DNA from: Candidatus Krumholzibacteriia bacterium
GTDB lineage: Bacteria; Krumholzibacteriota; Krumholzibacteriia; G020349025
NCBI GenBank assembly: GCA_035649275.1
Contig: DASRJW010000076.1
Span: forward strand, 1-31,869
DNA length: 31,869 bases
Direction: 5' to 3'
Position numbers and translations under genes: made by a program. The notes below the pieces were generated by a model. It was not told the origin of the DNA and searched no databases. It worked only from the letters and a program-made list of their open reading frames with translations. Below are positions 8,302 to 17,100 of the stretch, piece after piece; position 1 is the first letter of the stretch, and the number at the start of each line of letters is the position of its first letter.

Positions 8302-9000
8302 ATGCTGATCGACGCGCAGGGTCTGCGGCGAGTGTACCGCATGGGTGAAACCGAAGTTGCGGCACTCCGCGGGCTCGACCTGCAGGTCGATCAGGGCGAG
8401 TTCGTGAGCATCATGGGCCCGTCGGGGTCAGGCAAGTCCACACTCATGCACCTGCTCGGTTGCCTCGACCGGCCGAGCGACGGCCGTTACACCCTGGACG
8501 GGGTCGAGATGCAAACCCTCGATGATCGCGAACTCTCGCGGCTACGCAACCGCAAGGTTGGCTTCGTCTTTCAGAGCTTCAACCTGATCCCGCAGCTGAG
8601 CGTGATCGAGAATGTCGAGCTTCCCTTGGTGTATTCCGGTGTACTCCTGAGCGAGCGCCGGGAGCGAGCGAGCGAGCTCTTGCACGCCGTGGGCTTGGGA
8701 GAACGGCAGTGGCATCGACCCAATGAGCTTTCTGGAGGCGAATGCCAGCGTACAGCCATCGCCCGTGCCCTCGTGAACCAACCGCGGCTCGTCTTAGCCG
8801 ACGAACCCACGGGAAACCTCGACAGCAAGACAGGACGCAGCATCCTCGAGATTCTTCAGGGTCTACACACGCGTGGCACGACGATTCTCCTCGTCACTCA
8901 CGATCCGAGTGTGGCCGCATGGAGCCAGCGTATCGTCCACATGCTGGACGGGCGCATCGATAGTGACCATAAGATCGAGCAGGTGCGCGCCCGGACGTAG
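8302..9000 (+). CDS. MacB/LolD-type ABC transporter ATPase
   Basis: A 232-residue stand-alone nucleotide-binding subunit. Walker A is GPSGSGKST at residues 39-47, the Q-loop lies in VGFVFQSFNLIPQLSV, and the signature LSGGECQR starts at 143. Walker B ends in D167-E168 (LVLADEPTGNLDS), and the H-loop is in LLVTHD. The signature has Glu-Cys where many relatives have Gln-Gln, a minor variation. The EPTGNLDS string is typical of the MacB/LolD/FtsE class. ATG 8302 follows GGAGGG at 8291-8296 by five bases. It should power the permease encoded next. The gene order adaptor-ATPase-permease is the usual one for split MacAB systems. Confidence 0.93.
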   Translation: MLIDAQGLRRVYRMGETEVAALRGLDLQVDQGEFVSIMGPSGSGKSTLMHLLGCLDRPSDGRYTLDGVEMQTLDDRELSRLRNRKVGFVFQSFNLIPQLSVIENVELPLVYSGVLLSERRERASELLHAVGLGERQWHRPNELSGGECQRTAIARALVNQPRLVLADEPTGNLDSKTGRSILEILQGLHTRGTTILLVTHDPSVAAWSQRIVHMLDGRIDSDHKIEQVRART

Positions 9001-9035
9001 GGCCAGGACTTATGGAACGAGGAGGCTTAGGAAGC

Positions 9036-10268
9036 GTGGACATCCGCGAGATGGTGCGGGCGGGCGTGAAGAATCTCGTCCTCCACAAACTGCGGACATT
9101 CCTCACCATGCTCGGAGTCATTTTCGGCGTGGCAGCGGTCATCGCGATGATGTCGATCGGTGAGGGCGCCCGGCGCCAGGCCATCGAGCAAATCCGGTTG
9201 CTGGGAACCAACAACATCCGGGTGCACGATGTGCAGCTGAGCGGCGACGCCGCGAACGAAGCCGAGTACCGCAATTCGCCGGGGCTCACCTTACGCGACG
9301 CCGAGCAGATTCGCGCGACTCTACCTACAGTGCGCACCCTGTCGCCCCTCAAGTTCGTGGACGTGGAAGTGTTTCGTGGCAGCAGCAGGTTCCAGGGCAC
9401 GGCGATCATCGGTGTCGGTGACGAATATGACGATCTCACGAATTCGCGACTACAGAGCGGCCGGTTCATCACTTGCTTGGATCTCGCGCATGCTCGCCCC
9501 GTTTGCGTGCTCGGCGAGGAGATCAAACGCGAGCTGTTCGGCACGGAAGAGGCGTTATTCCAGGAAGTACGCCTCGGCGAGGAGCCGTTCACGGTGGTCG
9601 GTGTCATGCAGCGGAAAAACGTCAGTACGGGTGGTGTGATCGAGCTGCGCAATATGAATCGCGATGTGTACATCCCCGTGACCGCTTCGTTGAAGCGGTT
9701 TTCGAATCCGAAGGGGCCAGATCGAATCGAAGAAATCGCGGTGCAGGTGCACGAGGCGCACGAGGTGGTGCCATCGTCGTGGGTCATCGCTCGCATCCTG
9801 GAGCCTGCGCATCGTGGTGTGAAAGACTACGAGGTCATCGTCCCGAATGAGTTGTTGGCTCAGAGTCAGCGTACGCAGCGTATCTTCAACATCGTGATGG
9901 GTTCCATTGCCGCCCTCTCCTTGTTGGTGGGCGGCATCGGAATCATGAACATCATGCTGGCGAGCGTCACCGAACGTACCCGGGAGATCGGCATCCGACG
10001 CGCGATTGGCGCTTCCGAGCGGGACATCCTCGTGCAGTTCTTGAACGAGACCCTGCTGATCTCCGGGGGCGGGGGTGTCATCGGCATCCTCCTCGGTGCC
10101 GGGATGGCGGTCGCCATCAACATGCTCGCCCGCTGGGAGACCGTGGTTTCTGCAGCGGCGGTGCTGATCTCGTTCGGGATTTCGGTTTCCGTCGGCGTGA
10201 TCTTCGGGCTCTACCCGGCGCAACAGGCGGCGAGCAAGGATCCCATCGAGTCGTTGCGATACGAGTAG
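9036..10268 (+). CDS. MacB-type ABC transporter permease
   Basis: About 410 residues with the MacB/FtsX layout. One N-terminal membrane helix (FLTMLGVIFGVAAVIAMMSI) is followed by a large periplasmic domain of about 220 residues, starting with SIGEGARRQAIEQIRLLGTN. Three C-terminal helices follow (around VMGSIAALSLLVGGIGIMNI, ISGGGGVIGILLGAGMAV and VLISFGISVSVGVIFGL). The FtsX-type motif TERTREIGIRRAIGAS is present, and the end QQAASKDPIESLRYE is typical of the family. Such pumps couple ATP hydrolysis to moving substrates from periplasm to TolC, for example macrolides, lipopeptides or toxins; the substrate here is unknown. GTG 9036 places the start next to the first helix, with GAGGAGG at 9019-9025. 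ATG 9012 in the same frame is possible. Confidence 0.92.
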   Translation: MDIREMVRAGVKNLVLHKLRTFLTMLGVIFGVAAVIAMMSIGEGARRQAIEQIRLLGTNNIRVHDVQLSGDAANEAEYRNSPGLTLRDAEQIRATLPTVRTLSPLKFVDVEVFRGSSRFQGTAIIGVGDEYDDLTNSRLQSGRFITCLDLAHARPVCVLGEEIKRELFGTEEALFQEVRLGEEPFTVVGVMQRKNVSTGGVIELRNMNRDVYIPVTASLKRFSNPKGPDRIEEIAVQVHEAHEVVPSSWVIARILEPAHRGVKDYEVIVPNELLAQSQRTQRIFNIVMGSIAALSLLVGGIGIMNIMLASVTERTREIGIRRAIGASERDILVQFLNETLLISGGGGVIGILLGAGMAVAINMLARWETVVSAAAVLISFGISVSVGVIFGLYPAQQAASKDPIESLRYE

Positions 10269-10327
10269 ACCCCGTTTCCTGCGTTCGGCGCTTGCGTCTA
10301 CGGGAAAAGGCCGATGCGGGCATCGAG

Positions 10328-10414
10328 CTTCTCGCGGGCGTTCAAGCGCATGGTGGGCGAATCGCCCGGAGCCTGGCGGCGGGCGCGCCGCGTCCGCACC
10401 AAGGGCCGCCCGGC
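10328..10414 (+). pseudogene. duplicate of the araC 3' end
   Basis: These 87 bases repeat 1357-1443, the end of the AraC-family gene, with only two mismatches and in the same orientation. The preserved frame encodes AFKRMVGESPGAWRRAR and the basic tail. Homology begins and ends sharply, leaving no start or other regulator sequence. It is a displaced gene end, 60 bp after the efflux operon. Either it or the copy at 425 may derive from a third, intact gene elsewhere in the genome. Confidence 0.8.
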
Positions 10415-10445
10415 TCCAGCTCCGCGGAACGCTAGTGTGTAGAGC

Positions 10446-10478
10446 CCGACTCCGGTCGGGCCGGGGCAGCGACGCCGC
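10446..10478 (+). repeat. 33-bp palindromic repeat, copy 1
   Basis: This segment matches 11938-11970 with two mismatches. It opens with the hairpin CCCGAC-TCCG-GTCGGG (extending one base left) and continues with a GC-rich tail, GGGGCAGCGACGCCGC. The second copy overlaps the 3' end of thiC. It may be a REP-like intergenic repeat or another displaced scrap of the thiC 3' end. Confidence 0.55.
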
Positions 10479-10517
10479 TCTCGAATCCGGCTCTTCTCGT
10501 TCGTCTCGTGACCTTCC

Positions 10518-11696
10518 TCATCCCCAGCGCGGCTGTTCGTCCGGATCGATACCAAGCGTCATCTTTGCGACGAGCTCGTGCGACAGGGTCCAATTCGCCG
10601 GGTGGAAACGGCCGGCCCGCGCATCGCGGAAGAGGCGCTCGAGCTCGCTCTTCTTGAACATGCCGAAGCCGCCCGAGAGATCGAGGGCACGATCGGCACA
10701 ACGGAAGCCGGCCTCCACGGCGTTGTATTTCGCCGCTACAATGCGCAGCGCGAATTCCGGACCTCGCTCTTGGGCGTTGGACCAGTCTTTGGCCACACTT
10801 TCGAGCTGTGGTAACACGCTCTCGAGCAGCAGAACGATCTCCGCCAATCCATACTGGACGATCGGATGATAGGCCATGCTCCGCGATACTCCCAGAGACT
10901 TCTTCTCCTTGAGCATCTCGACAACGATGTCGCGCATGCGCGTCGCCAGACCGTAGTAGATGTTTCCGAAGTTGATGAGCGCCCAGGCAAAGATGCCGAG
11001 AACGAAGGCATCAATGCCCGCGGCACCGGCCGGGACGACACGCCCAATATACCGATCGGGAATGAAGACGTTCTCGAGAACTGTGTCGTCGCTGCGCGTT
11101 GCACGCATCCCCATCACATCCCAGGTTTCCTTGATGGAGATCCCCTTCGTGTCGCGCGGCATGAAGGCGTGCACGATCTTGGGCGCCTTGGGATCCTTTG
11201 CATCCATGCCGTGAAGGCCGAGGAATGTCCACACGGGCGTCAGACTACCGAACGACTTGCGCCCGTTGAAGCGGTAGCCACCCTCGACACGCTCGGCCGT
11301 GGTCGTGGAAAGAAGCAGCGGCAGGTCGTTACCCGATTCAGCATGGCCGGCGGCAAAGACCGCTCCTTTTCCGGCCTCCTCGAGGATCCATTGCAGCGAC
11401 TTGTCGCCAGCACGCCAGAGGTCCGCCACGAGCCCCACCCAATAGTGATGCATATTGAGTCCTAATGCCGTCGCCGGGGCGTGGTAGGCGAGCTGTCGCG
11501 CCACGCGCGCTACCTCGGCTAGGGACATGCCGTAGCCGCCGAACTCGCGCGGCACGCTCATCAGCAAGTAGCCGGCATCGCGAAGCTCTTGGTAGTCCTC
11601 TTGAAAGAAACGGTTCTCCCGGTCGTATTGCGGTGCCCGTTCATGCACATGCCGCAACAAGTCCGCGTTCAGCGAGAAAATGTCGGTCTTCGTCAT
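10518..11696 (-). CDS. acyl-CoA dehydrogenase-superfamily flavoprotein
   Basis: A 392-residue protein with the three-part acyl-CoA dehydrogenase fold. A helical N-terminal domain (DYQELRDAGYLLMSVPREFG) is followed by a middle beta domain (AAGHAESGNDLPLLLSTT, then GYRFNGRKSFGSLTPVWTFL). The C-terminal four-helix domain ends in FRCADRALDLSGGFGMFKKS and LERLFRDARAGRFHPAN. It should bind FAD or reduced flavin. The usual acyl-CoA dehydrogenase active-site context is not obvious, and the sequence also resembles flavin-dependent monooxygenases of the same superfamily (DszC-like), so the reaction is uncertain. ATG 11696 is supported by GGAGG seven bases upstream on the minus strand. It is transcribed the same way as thiC, 236 bp downstream of it. 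Confidence 0.85.
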   Translation of the reverse strand: MTKTDIFSLNADLLRHVHERAPQYDRENRFFQEDYQELRDAGYLLMSVPREFGGYGMSLAEVARVARQLAYHAPATALGLNMHHYWVGLVADLWRAGDKSLQWILEEAGKGAVFAAGHAESGNDLPLLLSTTTAERVEGGYRFNGRKSFGSLTPVWTFLGLHGMDAKDPKAPKIVHAFMPRDTKGISIKETWDVMGMRATRSDDTVLENVFIPDRYIGRVVPAGAAGIDAFVLGIFAWALINFGNIYYGLATRMRDIVVEMLKEKKSLGVSRSMAYHPIVQYGLAEIVLLLESVLPQLESVAKDWSNAQERGPEFALRIVAAKYNAVEAGFRCADRALDLSGGFGMFKKSELERLFRDARAGRFHPANWTLSHELVAKMTLGIDPDEQPRWG

Positions 11697-11932
11697 CTAT
11701 TCTCCTCCCTCTCGTCCGCACCTCATCTGGAATCCGCGCCTCCAGCGTGGGACACGGGCAGATTCCCGTCCGACGATGTCGGCCGCATCAACTGGCGTGT
11801 GGCGAAACGATACCCAGGATGAACCTGCGCGTCAACTTGCCGGCACCGTGCGCGCTGCTCCGGCTTGACCGTGGGCGTCGCGACCTTCCTCATCTGCACC
11901 GCGAGGCCCGAGCTTCGCGCTCTGGCCAGGTC
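11697..11932. other. spacer between thiC and the dehydrogenase gene
   Basis: No gene is visible. The only structure seen is a short inverted repeat, ACGGG-CAGATT-CCCGT, near 11755-11770. Both flanking genes lie on the minus strand, so a thiC terminator or a dehydrogenase promoter is expected here, but neither is convincing. Confidence 0.35.
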
Positions 11933-13627
11933 TCAAGCCGACTCCGGTCGGGCAGGGGCAGTGACGCCGCCCACCACCAGGAGACGTTGCTGCGCCTCGC
12001 GTGCTTGTTCCGCGTCCGGGACCTCGTCCGAGTGGCAAGCGTGCTTGACGCCGCGCCGCTCGAGGACGTGGCGCGCCTCCTCGCTCAGGCCCGGCGACTT
12101 GGCGCTGCGCCGTTCCGGTTGGAACTCCGGATCCTTGCCGCTGGCGAAGCTCTCGATCTCCTTGCTGATCCGCATGCTGCACCAATCGTGGCCGCACATG
12201 GCGCAGAAGTCCGTGTCCACGTCGAGGTCCTCGTCGTGGAAGGCCCGCGCCGTGTCGCCATCGAAAGCCAGCTCGAACTGCTTGGGCCAGTTGAGCGCCG
12301 CCCGCGCCCGCGACATGTCGTCGTCCCACGCCCGCGCGCCCTGGATGCCCCGGGCGATGTCCCCCGCGTGGGCGGCGATCTTGTAGGCGATGCAGCCCTC
12401 GCGCACGTCCTGCGCCTTCGGCAGGCCCACGTGCTCCTTCGGCGTCACGTAGCAGAGCATGGCGGCGCCGGCCCGCGCCGCCTCGGTGGCGCCGATGCAG
12501 CTGGTGATGTGGTCGTAGCCCGGGAAGACGTCGGTGACCAGCGGCCCGAGAACGTAGAACGGCGCGTCGTCGCAGACCTTCTGCTGGATCTGCATGTTCC
12601 AGGCGATCTCGTGCAGCGGCACGTGCCCGGGCCCCTCCACCATCACCTGCACGCCGAGCGCCCGGGCCCGCTGCACGAGCTCGCCCAAGACCTCGAGCTC
12701 GGCGATCTGGGCGGCGTCGCCGGCGTCGTGGGTGCAGCCGGGGCGCACGCCGTCGCCGAGCGAGTAGGTGACGTCGTACTCCCGCATGATGGCGGAGATC
12801 TCGTCGAACATCTCGTACATGGGGTTCTGCTTGCCGTGGTGGATCATCCACTTGGCGAGGAGCGAGCCGCCGCGGGAGACGAGGCCCGTGACCCGGCGCG
12901 AGATGAGGTACAGGTGCTGCTTGAGCACACCCGCGTGGATGGTGAAGTAGTCCACCCCTTGCCGGGCCTGGGCTTCCACCGTGTCCAGGATGTCGTCGTA
13001 GGTGAGGTCCTCGAGGCGTTTGTTCACGATCATCGAGTAAATGGGCACCGTGCCGATGGGCACGGTGCTGTGATCGATGATCGCCTGGCGGCAGGCATCG
13101 AGGTCGCCGCCGGTGGAGAGGTCCATCACCGTGTCGGCGCCGAACTTCTGCGCCCAGCGCAGTTTCTCCACCTCTTCACCGGTGCTGCTCGTGACCGGCG
13201 AGGCGCCGATGTTGGCGTTGATCTTGGTCGTGATCATGCGGCCGATGCCGATGGGGTCGAGCCGCTTGGGAGCGCGCTGCCCCACCATGAATCCGGGTGT
13301 GGCGAGCTCGGCGGCCCGCTGCGACACCGTCTGATTGACCCAGAAGCGAGCCTCCTCCGCAGCGCCGGGATGACCCAGGCCCGTTTCCGGATAGGCCAAA
13401 CCGTGAAAGGGCAGCTCCTCCGCCCCGGGCCGAGGCGCTCCGTCGCTCGTTGCGGGTCGCGGCTCGGAGCCGCCGGACCCTGCCAGGTGCCTCACGTTGG
13501 CGGGAATCACCAGGCGTCCCCGGGCCACTTCGTCGCGAATGAACTCTGGCGTCACGTTCTCGCGCAGCGCGACGCGGCGCATTTCCGCCGTCACCTTGCC
13601 CTGCCGGGCGGCTTCGAGCTGCGTCAT
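11933..13627 (-). CDS. thiC: phosphomethylpyrimidine synthase ThiC
   Basis: ThiC is a cytoplasmic non-canonical radical SAM enzyme that turns aminoimidazole ribotide into hydroxymethylpyrimidine phosphate, the pyrimidine half of thiamine. The 564-residue product shows the family motifs [103 protein letters not shown] and [11 protein letters not shown]. The C-terminal cluster motif is C475-x2-C478-x4-C483. ATG 13627 ([10 protein letters not shown]) has AGGAGG eight bases upstream. Between VIPANVRH (near residue 47) and the DPIGIGR segment (near 124) there is extra sequence of about 70 residues that shorter family members lack. The last residues before TGA 11933-11935 overlap a palindromic repeat, so the natural end may have been altered. 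The upstream riboswitch agrees with the function. Confidence 0.97.
   Translation of the reverse strand: MTQLEAARQGKVTAEMRRVALRENVTPEFIRDEVARGRLVIPANVRHLAGSGGSEPRPATSDGAPRPGAEELPFHGLAYPETGLGHPGAAEEARFWVNQTVSQRAAELATPGFMVGQRAPKRLDPIGIGRMITTKINANIGASPVTSSTGEEVEKLRWAQKFGADTVMDLSTGGDLDACRQAIIDHSTVPIGTVPIYSMIVNKRLEDLTYDDILDTVEAQARQGVDYFTIHAGVLKQHLYLISRRVTGLVSRGGSLLAKWMIHHGKQNPMYEMFDEISAIMREYDVTYSLGDGVRPGCTHDAGDAAQIAELEVLGELVQRARALGVQVMVEGPGHVPLHEIAWNMQIQQKVCDDAPFYVLGPLVTDVFPGYDHITSCIGATEAARAGAAMLCYVTPKEHVGLPKAQDVREGCIAYKIAAHAGDIARGIQGARAWDDDMSRARAALNWPKQFELAFDGDTARAFHDEDLDVDTDFCAMCGHDWCSMRISKEIESFASGKDPEFQPERRSAKSPGLSEEARHVLERRGVKHACHSDEVPDAEQAREAQQRLLVVGGVTAPARPESA
11938..11970 (+). repeat. 33-bp palindromic repeat, copy 2
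   Basis: This copy matches 10446-10478 with two mismatches and contains a near-perfect GCCGAC-TCCG-GTCGGG hairpin. It coincides with the last dozen codons of thiC. It could act as a transcript-end stem-loop for thiC, although no T run follows on the minus strand. Confidence 0.5.
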
Positions 13628-13655
13628 GTCCCACTCCTCCTGTCTCGCGGCCAAC

Positions 13656-13682
13656 AAAAAAGGCCGCCTCGGGAGAGCGGCC
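13656..13682 (-). terminator. intrinsic terminator in the thiC leader
   Basis: On the minus strand GGCCGC (13682-13677) pairs with GCGGCC (13667-13662) across a short loop and is followed at once by six T residues (13661-13656). It lies between the TPP aptamer and the thiC ribosome binding site. This is the expected position for a terminator that forms when the riboswitch binds thiamine pyrophosphate. Confidence 0.85.
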
Positions 13683-13727
13683 GAGCGTTCCTGGATCGGG
13701 CCCGAGCCCGAAGAAAGTCCGTGCGGT

Positions 13728-13805
13728 CCGCTTCCCTACGCCGGTACGAACCGGTTCAGGTTCCAGGGGTATTGTCTCAGCCCGCGCTCCGGGCACCCCC
13801 AGCGA
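13728..13805 (-). promoter_or_regulatory. TPP riboswitch (THI element)
   Basis: Read on the minus strand, the segment shows the conserved order of the thiamine pyrophosphate aptamer: GGGGGTGCCC, then GGGCTGAGAC, then ACCTGAACCGGTTCGTACC, then GGCGTAGGGAAGCGG. These are the thi-box sequences forming the pyrimidine- and pyrophosphate-sensing helices. It lies about 100 nt upstream of thiC, with an intrinsic terminator between. Control is therefore probably transcriptional: ligand binding favours the terminator, and low thiamine pyrophosphate allows readthrough. Confidence 0.95.
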
Positions 13806-13813
13806 ACGGCGCC

Positions 13814-13841
13814 ATTCTAGCAGCCTTCCGCGCCGGCACAA
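13814..13841 (-). promoter_or_regulatory. thiC promoter
   Basis: On the minus strand TAGAAT occupies 13819-13814, with TTGTGC at 13841-13836 and a 16-bp spacer. Initiation about seven bases downstream of the -10 would put the transcript start near 13807, directly at the 5' edge of the TPP aptamer. That placement is what makes the call credible despite a weak -35 match. Confidence 0.55.
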
Positions 13842-13957
13842 GGCCCCCCAAGACGCCTCGGGAAAGCTACGGACAAACCGCTTCTCGCGCCGAGATGCGC
13901 TGCGAACGACAATGAAATCCTGAGGCGCATGAAAGTGATCTGCAGGGCTCAATCACC

Positions 13958-13986
13958 TTGACAGCCCGACCCTCCTTGCGCCTAAT
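13958..13986 (+). promoter_or_regulatory. promoter candidate for the giant subtilase gene
   Basis: TTGACA at 13958-13963 is followed after 17 bp by CCTAAT at 13981-13986, which matches the last four positions of the -10 consensus. It faces the protease gene and would produce a leader of about 180 nt. It is divergent from the thiC promoter, with about 115 bp between the two -35 elements. No operator was recognised. Confidence 0.45.
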
Positions 13987-14173
13987 AAGGTTCGACTTCT
14001 CCATCGAGCCGGATCCTGGGTGCTGCGTGCCGGGCAGCAGTTACAGGAGAGTTCACGTCGTGCGTGCCTCGAAAGTGCATGCACCCGCATTCTCTTTCGC
14101 CGTCGCCTCACGACGGTCGAACCGCCACCACGCCCTCTCGCTTGTCATTCCATCAGCGCCGGAGGTTCGGACC

Positions 14174-17100
14174 ATGTCCCTCGGGGCAAGAATCCTTGCC
14201 ATGGCAATCGCCGCCTTCCTGATGCTCTCGGGTTCTTGGTCGGGCGCCGAGCCGATCGCGCATCCTCACGTGCAAGACGAGATCATCATCAAGTTCGCGC
14301 CGACGGCCACACAGGCGGAGAAGAACGCCATCCTCGGCGACCTGGGGGCGACGAAGCTCAAGGACCTGAAGCGCATGAATGCGGCGAGCCACCGGCTGCA
14401 CGGCCTCACCGTGGAGCAGGCGGTGCAGCGCTACAAGAACAGCGCCAAGATCGAGTACATCGAGCCCAACTACATCCGGCAGGTGGAGGAGATCCCGAAC
14501 GACCCGCAGTTCTCCGGCCTCTGGGGGCTCCTGAACACCGGGCAGACCGGCGGCCGGCCGGACGCGGACATCGACGCCGAGATGGCCTGGGACGTGTTCA
14601 CCGGCTCGGAGAACGTGGTGGTCGGGATCATCGATACCGGGGCGGATTTCAACCATCCGGACCTGGCGGCGAACATCTACACCAACCCCGGCGAGACCCC
14701 GGGCAACGGCATCGACGACGACGGCAACGGGTACATCGACGACGTCCGCGGCTGGGACTTCGCCAACAACGACAACAGTCCCATGGACGACAACGGCCAC
14801 GGCACCCACACGGCCGGCACGGTCGGCGCGGTCGGCGACAACGGCATCGGCGTCGTCGGGGTGAACTGGCGGGTCAGGATCATGCCGCTCAAGGCCTTCA
14901 ATGCGGGCGGCGGGGCCACCGATGTCGATCTGATCGAGGCCATCCAGTACAGCACCATGATGGGCGTGCGTCTCACCAGCAACAGCTGGGGTGGCGGTCC
15001 GTTTTCGGCCGCCATGTTCCAGGCCATCTCGGCAGCGAACGCCGCTGGCATCCTCTTCGTCGCCGCCGCCGGCAACTCCGGCTCCGACAACGACGCGTTC
15101 CCCCACTACCCGTCAGGTTACGACTTGCCGAACGTCGTTTCCGTCGCCGCCACGGATCACAACGACGCCCTCGCCGGCTTCTCCAGCTACGGGGCGACGA
15201 CAGTAGATCTCGGCGCGCCCGGCGTGGACATCCTGAGCACCCTCCCGGGAAACAGCTACGGGCACTTTAGCGGCACCTCCATGGCCACGCCCCACGTCTC
15301 GGGAGTGCTGGCGCTCATCTGCGGGCGCTTTCCCGGTATCGGCGCGCCGCAGGCCAAGGCCTTGCTCCTCATCCGCACCGACCCGGTGCCGGGTCTCGCC
15401 GGCAGAGTCCTGACCGGTGGACGGCTCAACGCCTTCGGGGCGATCGCGGAACCCGACAGCACTCCGCCCGGCCCCGTCTCCGACCTGGCGGTGGGGCAAG
15501 CGGGCTCGAACTGGCTGGTGCTGCATTGGAGCGCGACGGGGGACGATGGCACGAGCGGCACCGCGAGCCGCTACGAGCTGCGTTACGCCACCTTCCCCAT
15601 CACCGCTGCCAACTTCGACACCGCGACGCCGGCGAGCGGCGAACCGGACCCGGGTCCTCCAGGAACGGCGGAGGAGATGCAGGTGCGGGGCCTCGCTTTC
15701 AATACCCCCTACTACTTCGCGGTCAAAGTTCTCGACGAGTTCGGCAACCCCTCGGAGATCTCGAACATCGTCTCCGGAACCACCCTCGGGCCCCCGGAGA
15801 TCGACGTCCAGCCCACGGCGCTCGCCGAGGCCCTGCTCACCGGCGCGTCCTCGACGCAGAGGCTCACGCTCCACAACCTCGGGGAAGGAACGCTCGATTT
15901 CGTCATCCCGAATCCGGCCCTCGTCACCTCCCCCGTGGCGATCCAGCAGTCCTTGGTTCTCGGCAAAGACGAGGTCGACCCGCGGGCGGGCGCCCCGATT
16001 CTCGCCGGCTCCGGCGGCCCGGATGGCTTCGGCTACCGCTGGGTGGACAGCGACGAACCGGGCGGACCGGGCTTCGCCTGGGCGGACATCTCCGCCACCG
16101 GGAGCGTGGCGCTTTCGGCTGGCGACGATGTGACAGCCGGTCCCTTCCCCCTCGGCTTCTCGTTCCCGTTCTACGGTGGCGAGTTCACCGAGTTCTTCGT
16201 CACCTCGAACGGCATCATCAGCCTGTCCGAAGCGGACGCCTCCTACGGCAACCAGCCCTTGCCGACACCGGGGGCCCCCCCGCACCTGATCGCCGCCTTC
16301 TGGGACGACCTGATCCTGAGCCCCGGGACGGTGTACTGGCGGAACGACGGCTCACGTCTCATCGTCCAGTGGCAGGGTGTCCAGCACTACGGAAGCGGCG
16401 GCCCCTACACCTTCCAGGCCATCCTGAGCCCGAACGGCAGCATCCTCTATCAATACCTGTCGATGGGAGAGCCACGCACCAGCGCCACCATCGGCATCCA
16501 GAACGGCAACGGCAGCGACGGCCTGCAGGTGGTGTTCAACGCCCCCTACGTGCACGACAACCTGGCGGTGCGGATCGCCAGCGTGCCGCAGTGGGTGACC
16601 GTGGCGCCGGCCTCCGGGACCGTGGTGGCGCCGGGAAGCACCGTGCTCGACGTGACGATCGACGCCGCTTCTCTCCTCGGGGGCGCCTACGAGGCGGAGA
16701 TCCATGTGCTGAGCAACGACGCCGACGAGCCGGACTTGCGTATTCCCGTGCAGCTCCAGGTCACCGGCGCGCCGGACATCGCGGTCAGCGCCAGTGCCCT
16801 CGACTTCGGCTCGCCTTTCGTCGGCGGCCAGGTCCTCCGCGACCTCGTGGTTTCCAATCCCGGCACCGACGTGCTGCACGTGACCAGCGTCGCCGCCGAC
16901 CACGCCGACTTCAGCACCGATGTCTCGAGTTTCGACCTGGCACCCTTCGGCGCCCGGACCCTCCACGTCCGCTTCGCCCCCAGCAGTGCCGCGGTGATCC
17001 AGGGGACGCTCACGCTCACCAGCAACGATCCGGACGAAGGTCAGGTGAGCGTGGCGCTGCAGGGCGAAGGGCTCCTGCCCCCGGACATCGCCGTATCTCC

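Noticed and set aside
11465-13915. 816-codon open frame on the plus strand across thiC
   Set aside because: It is the antisense shadow of thiC, its riboswitch and part of the dehydrogenase gene, which have clear functions on the minus strand.
13958-14173. Earlier in-frame start (TTG 13958) for the giant protease
   Set aside because: It would begin on the TTGACA promoter hexamer and put 72 unstructured residues before an excellent signal peptide. ATG 14174 has a strong ribosome binding site.
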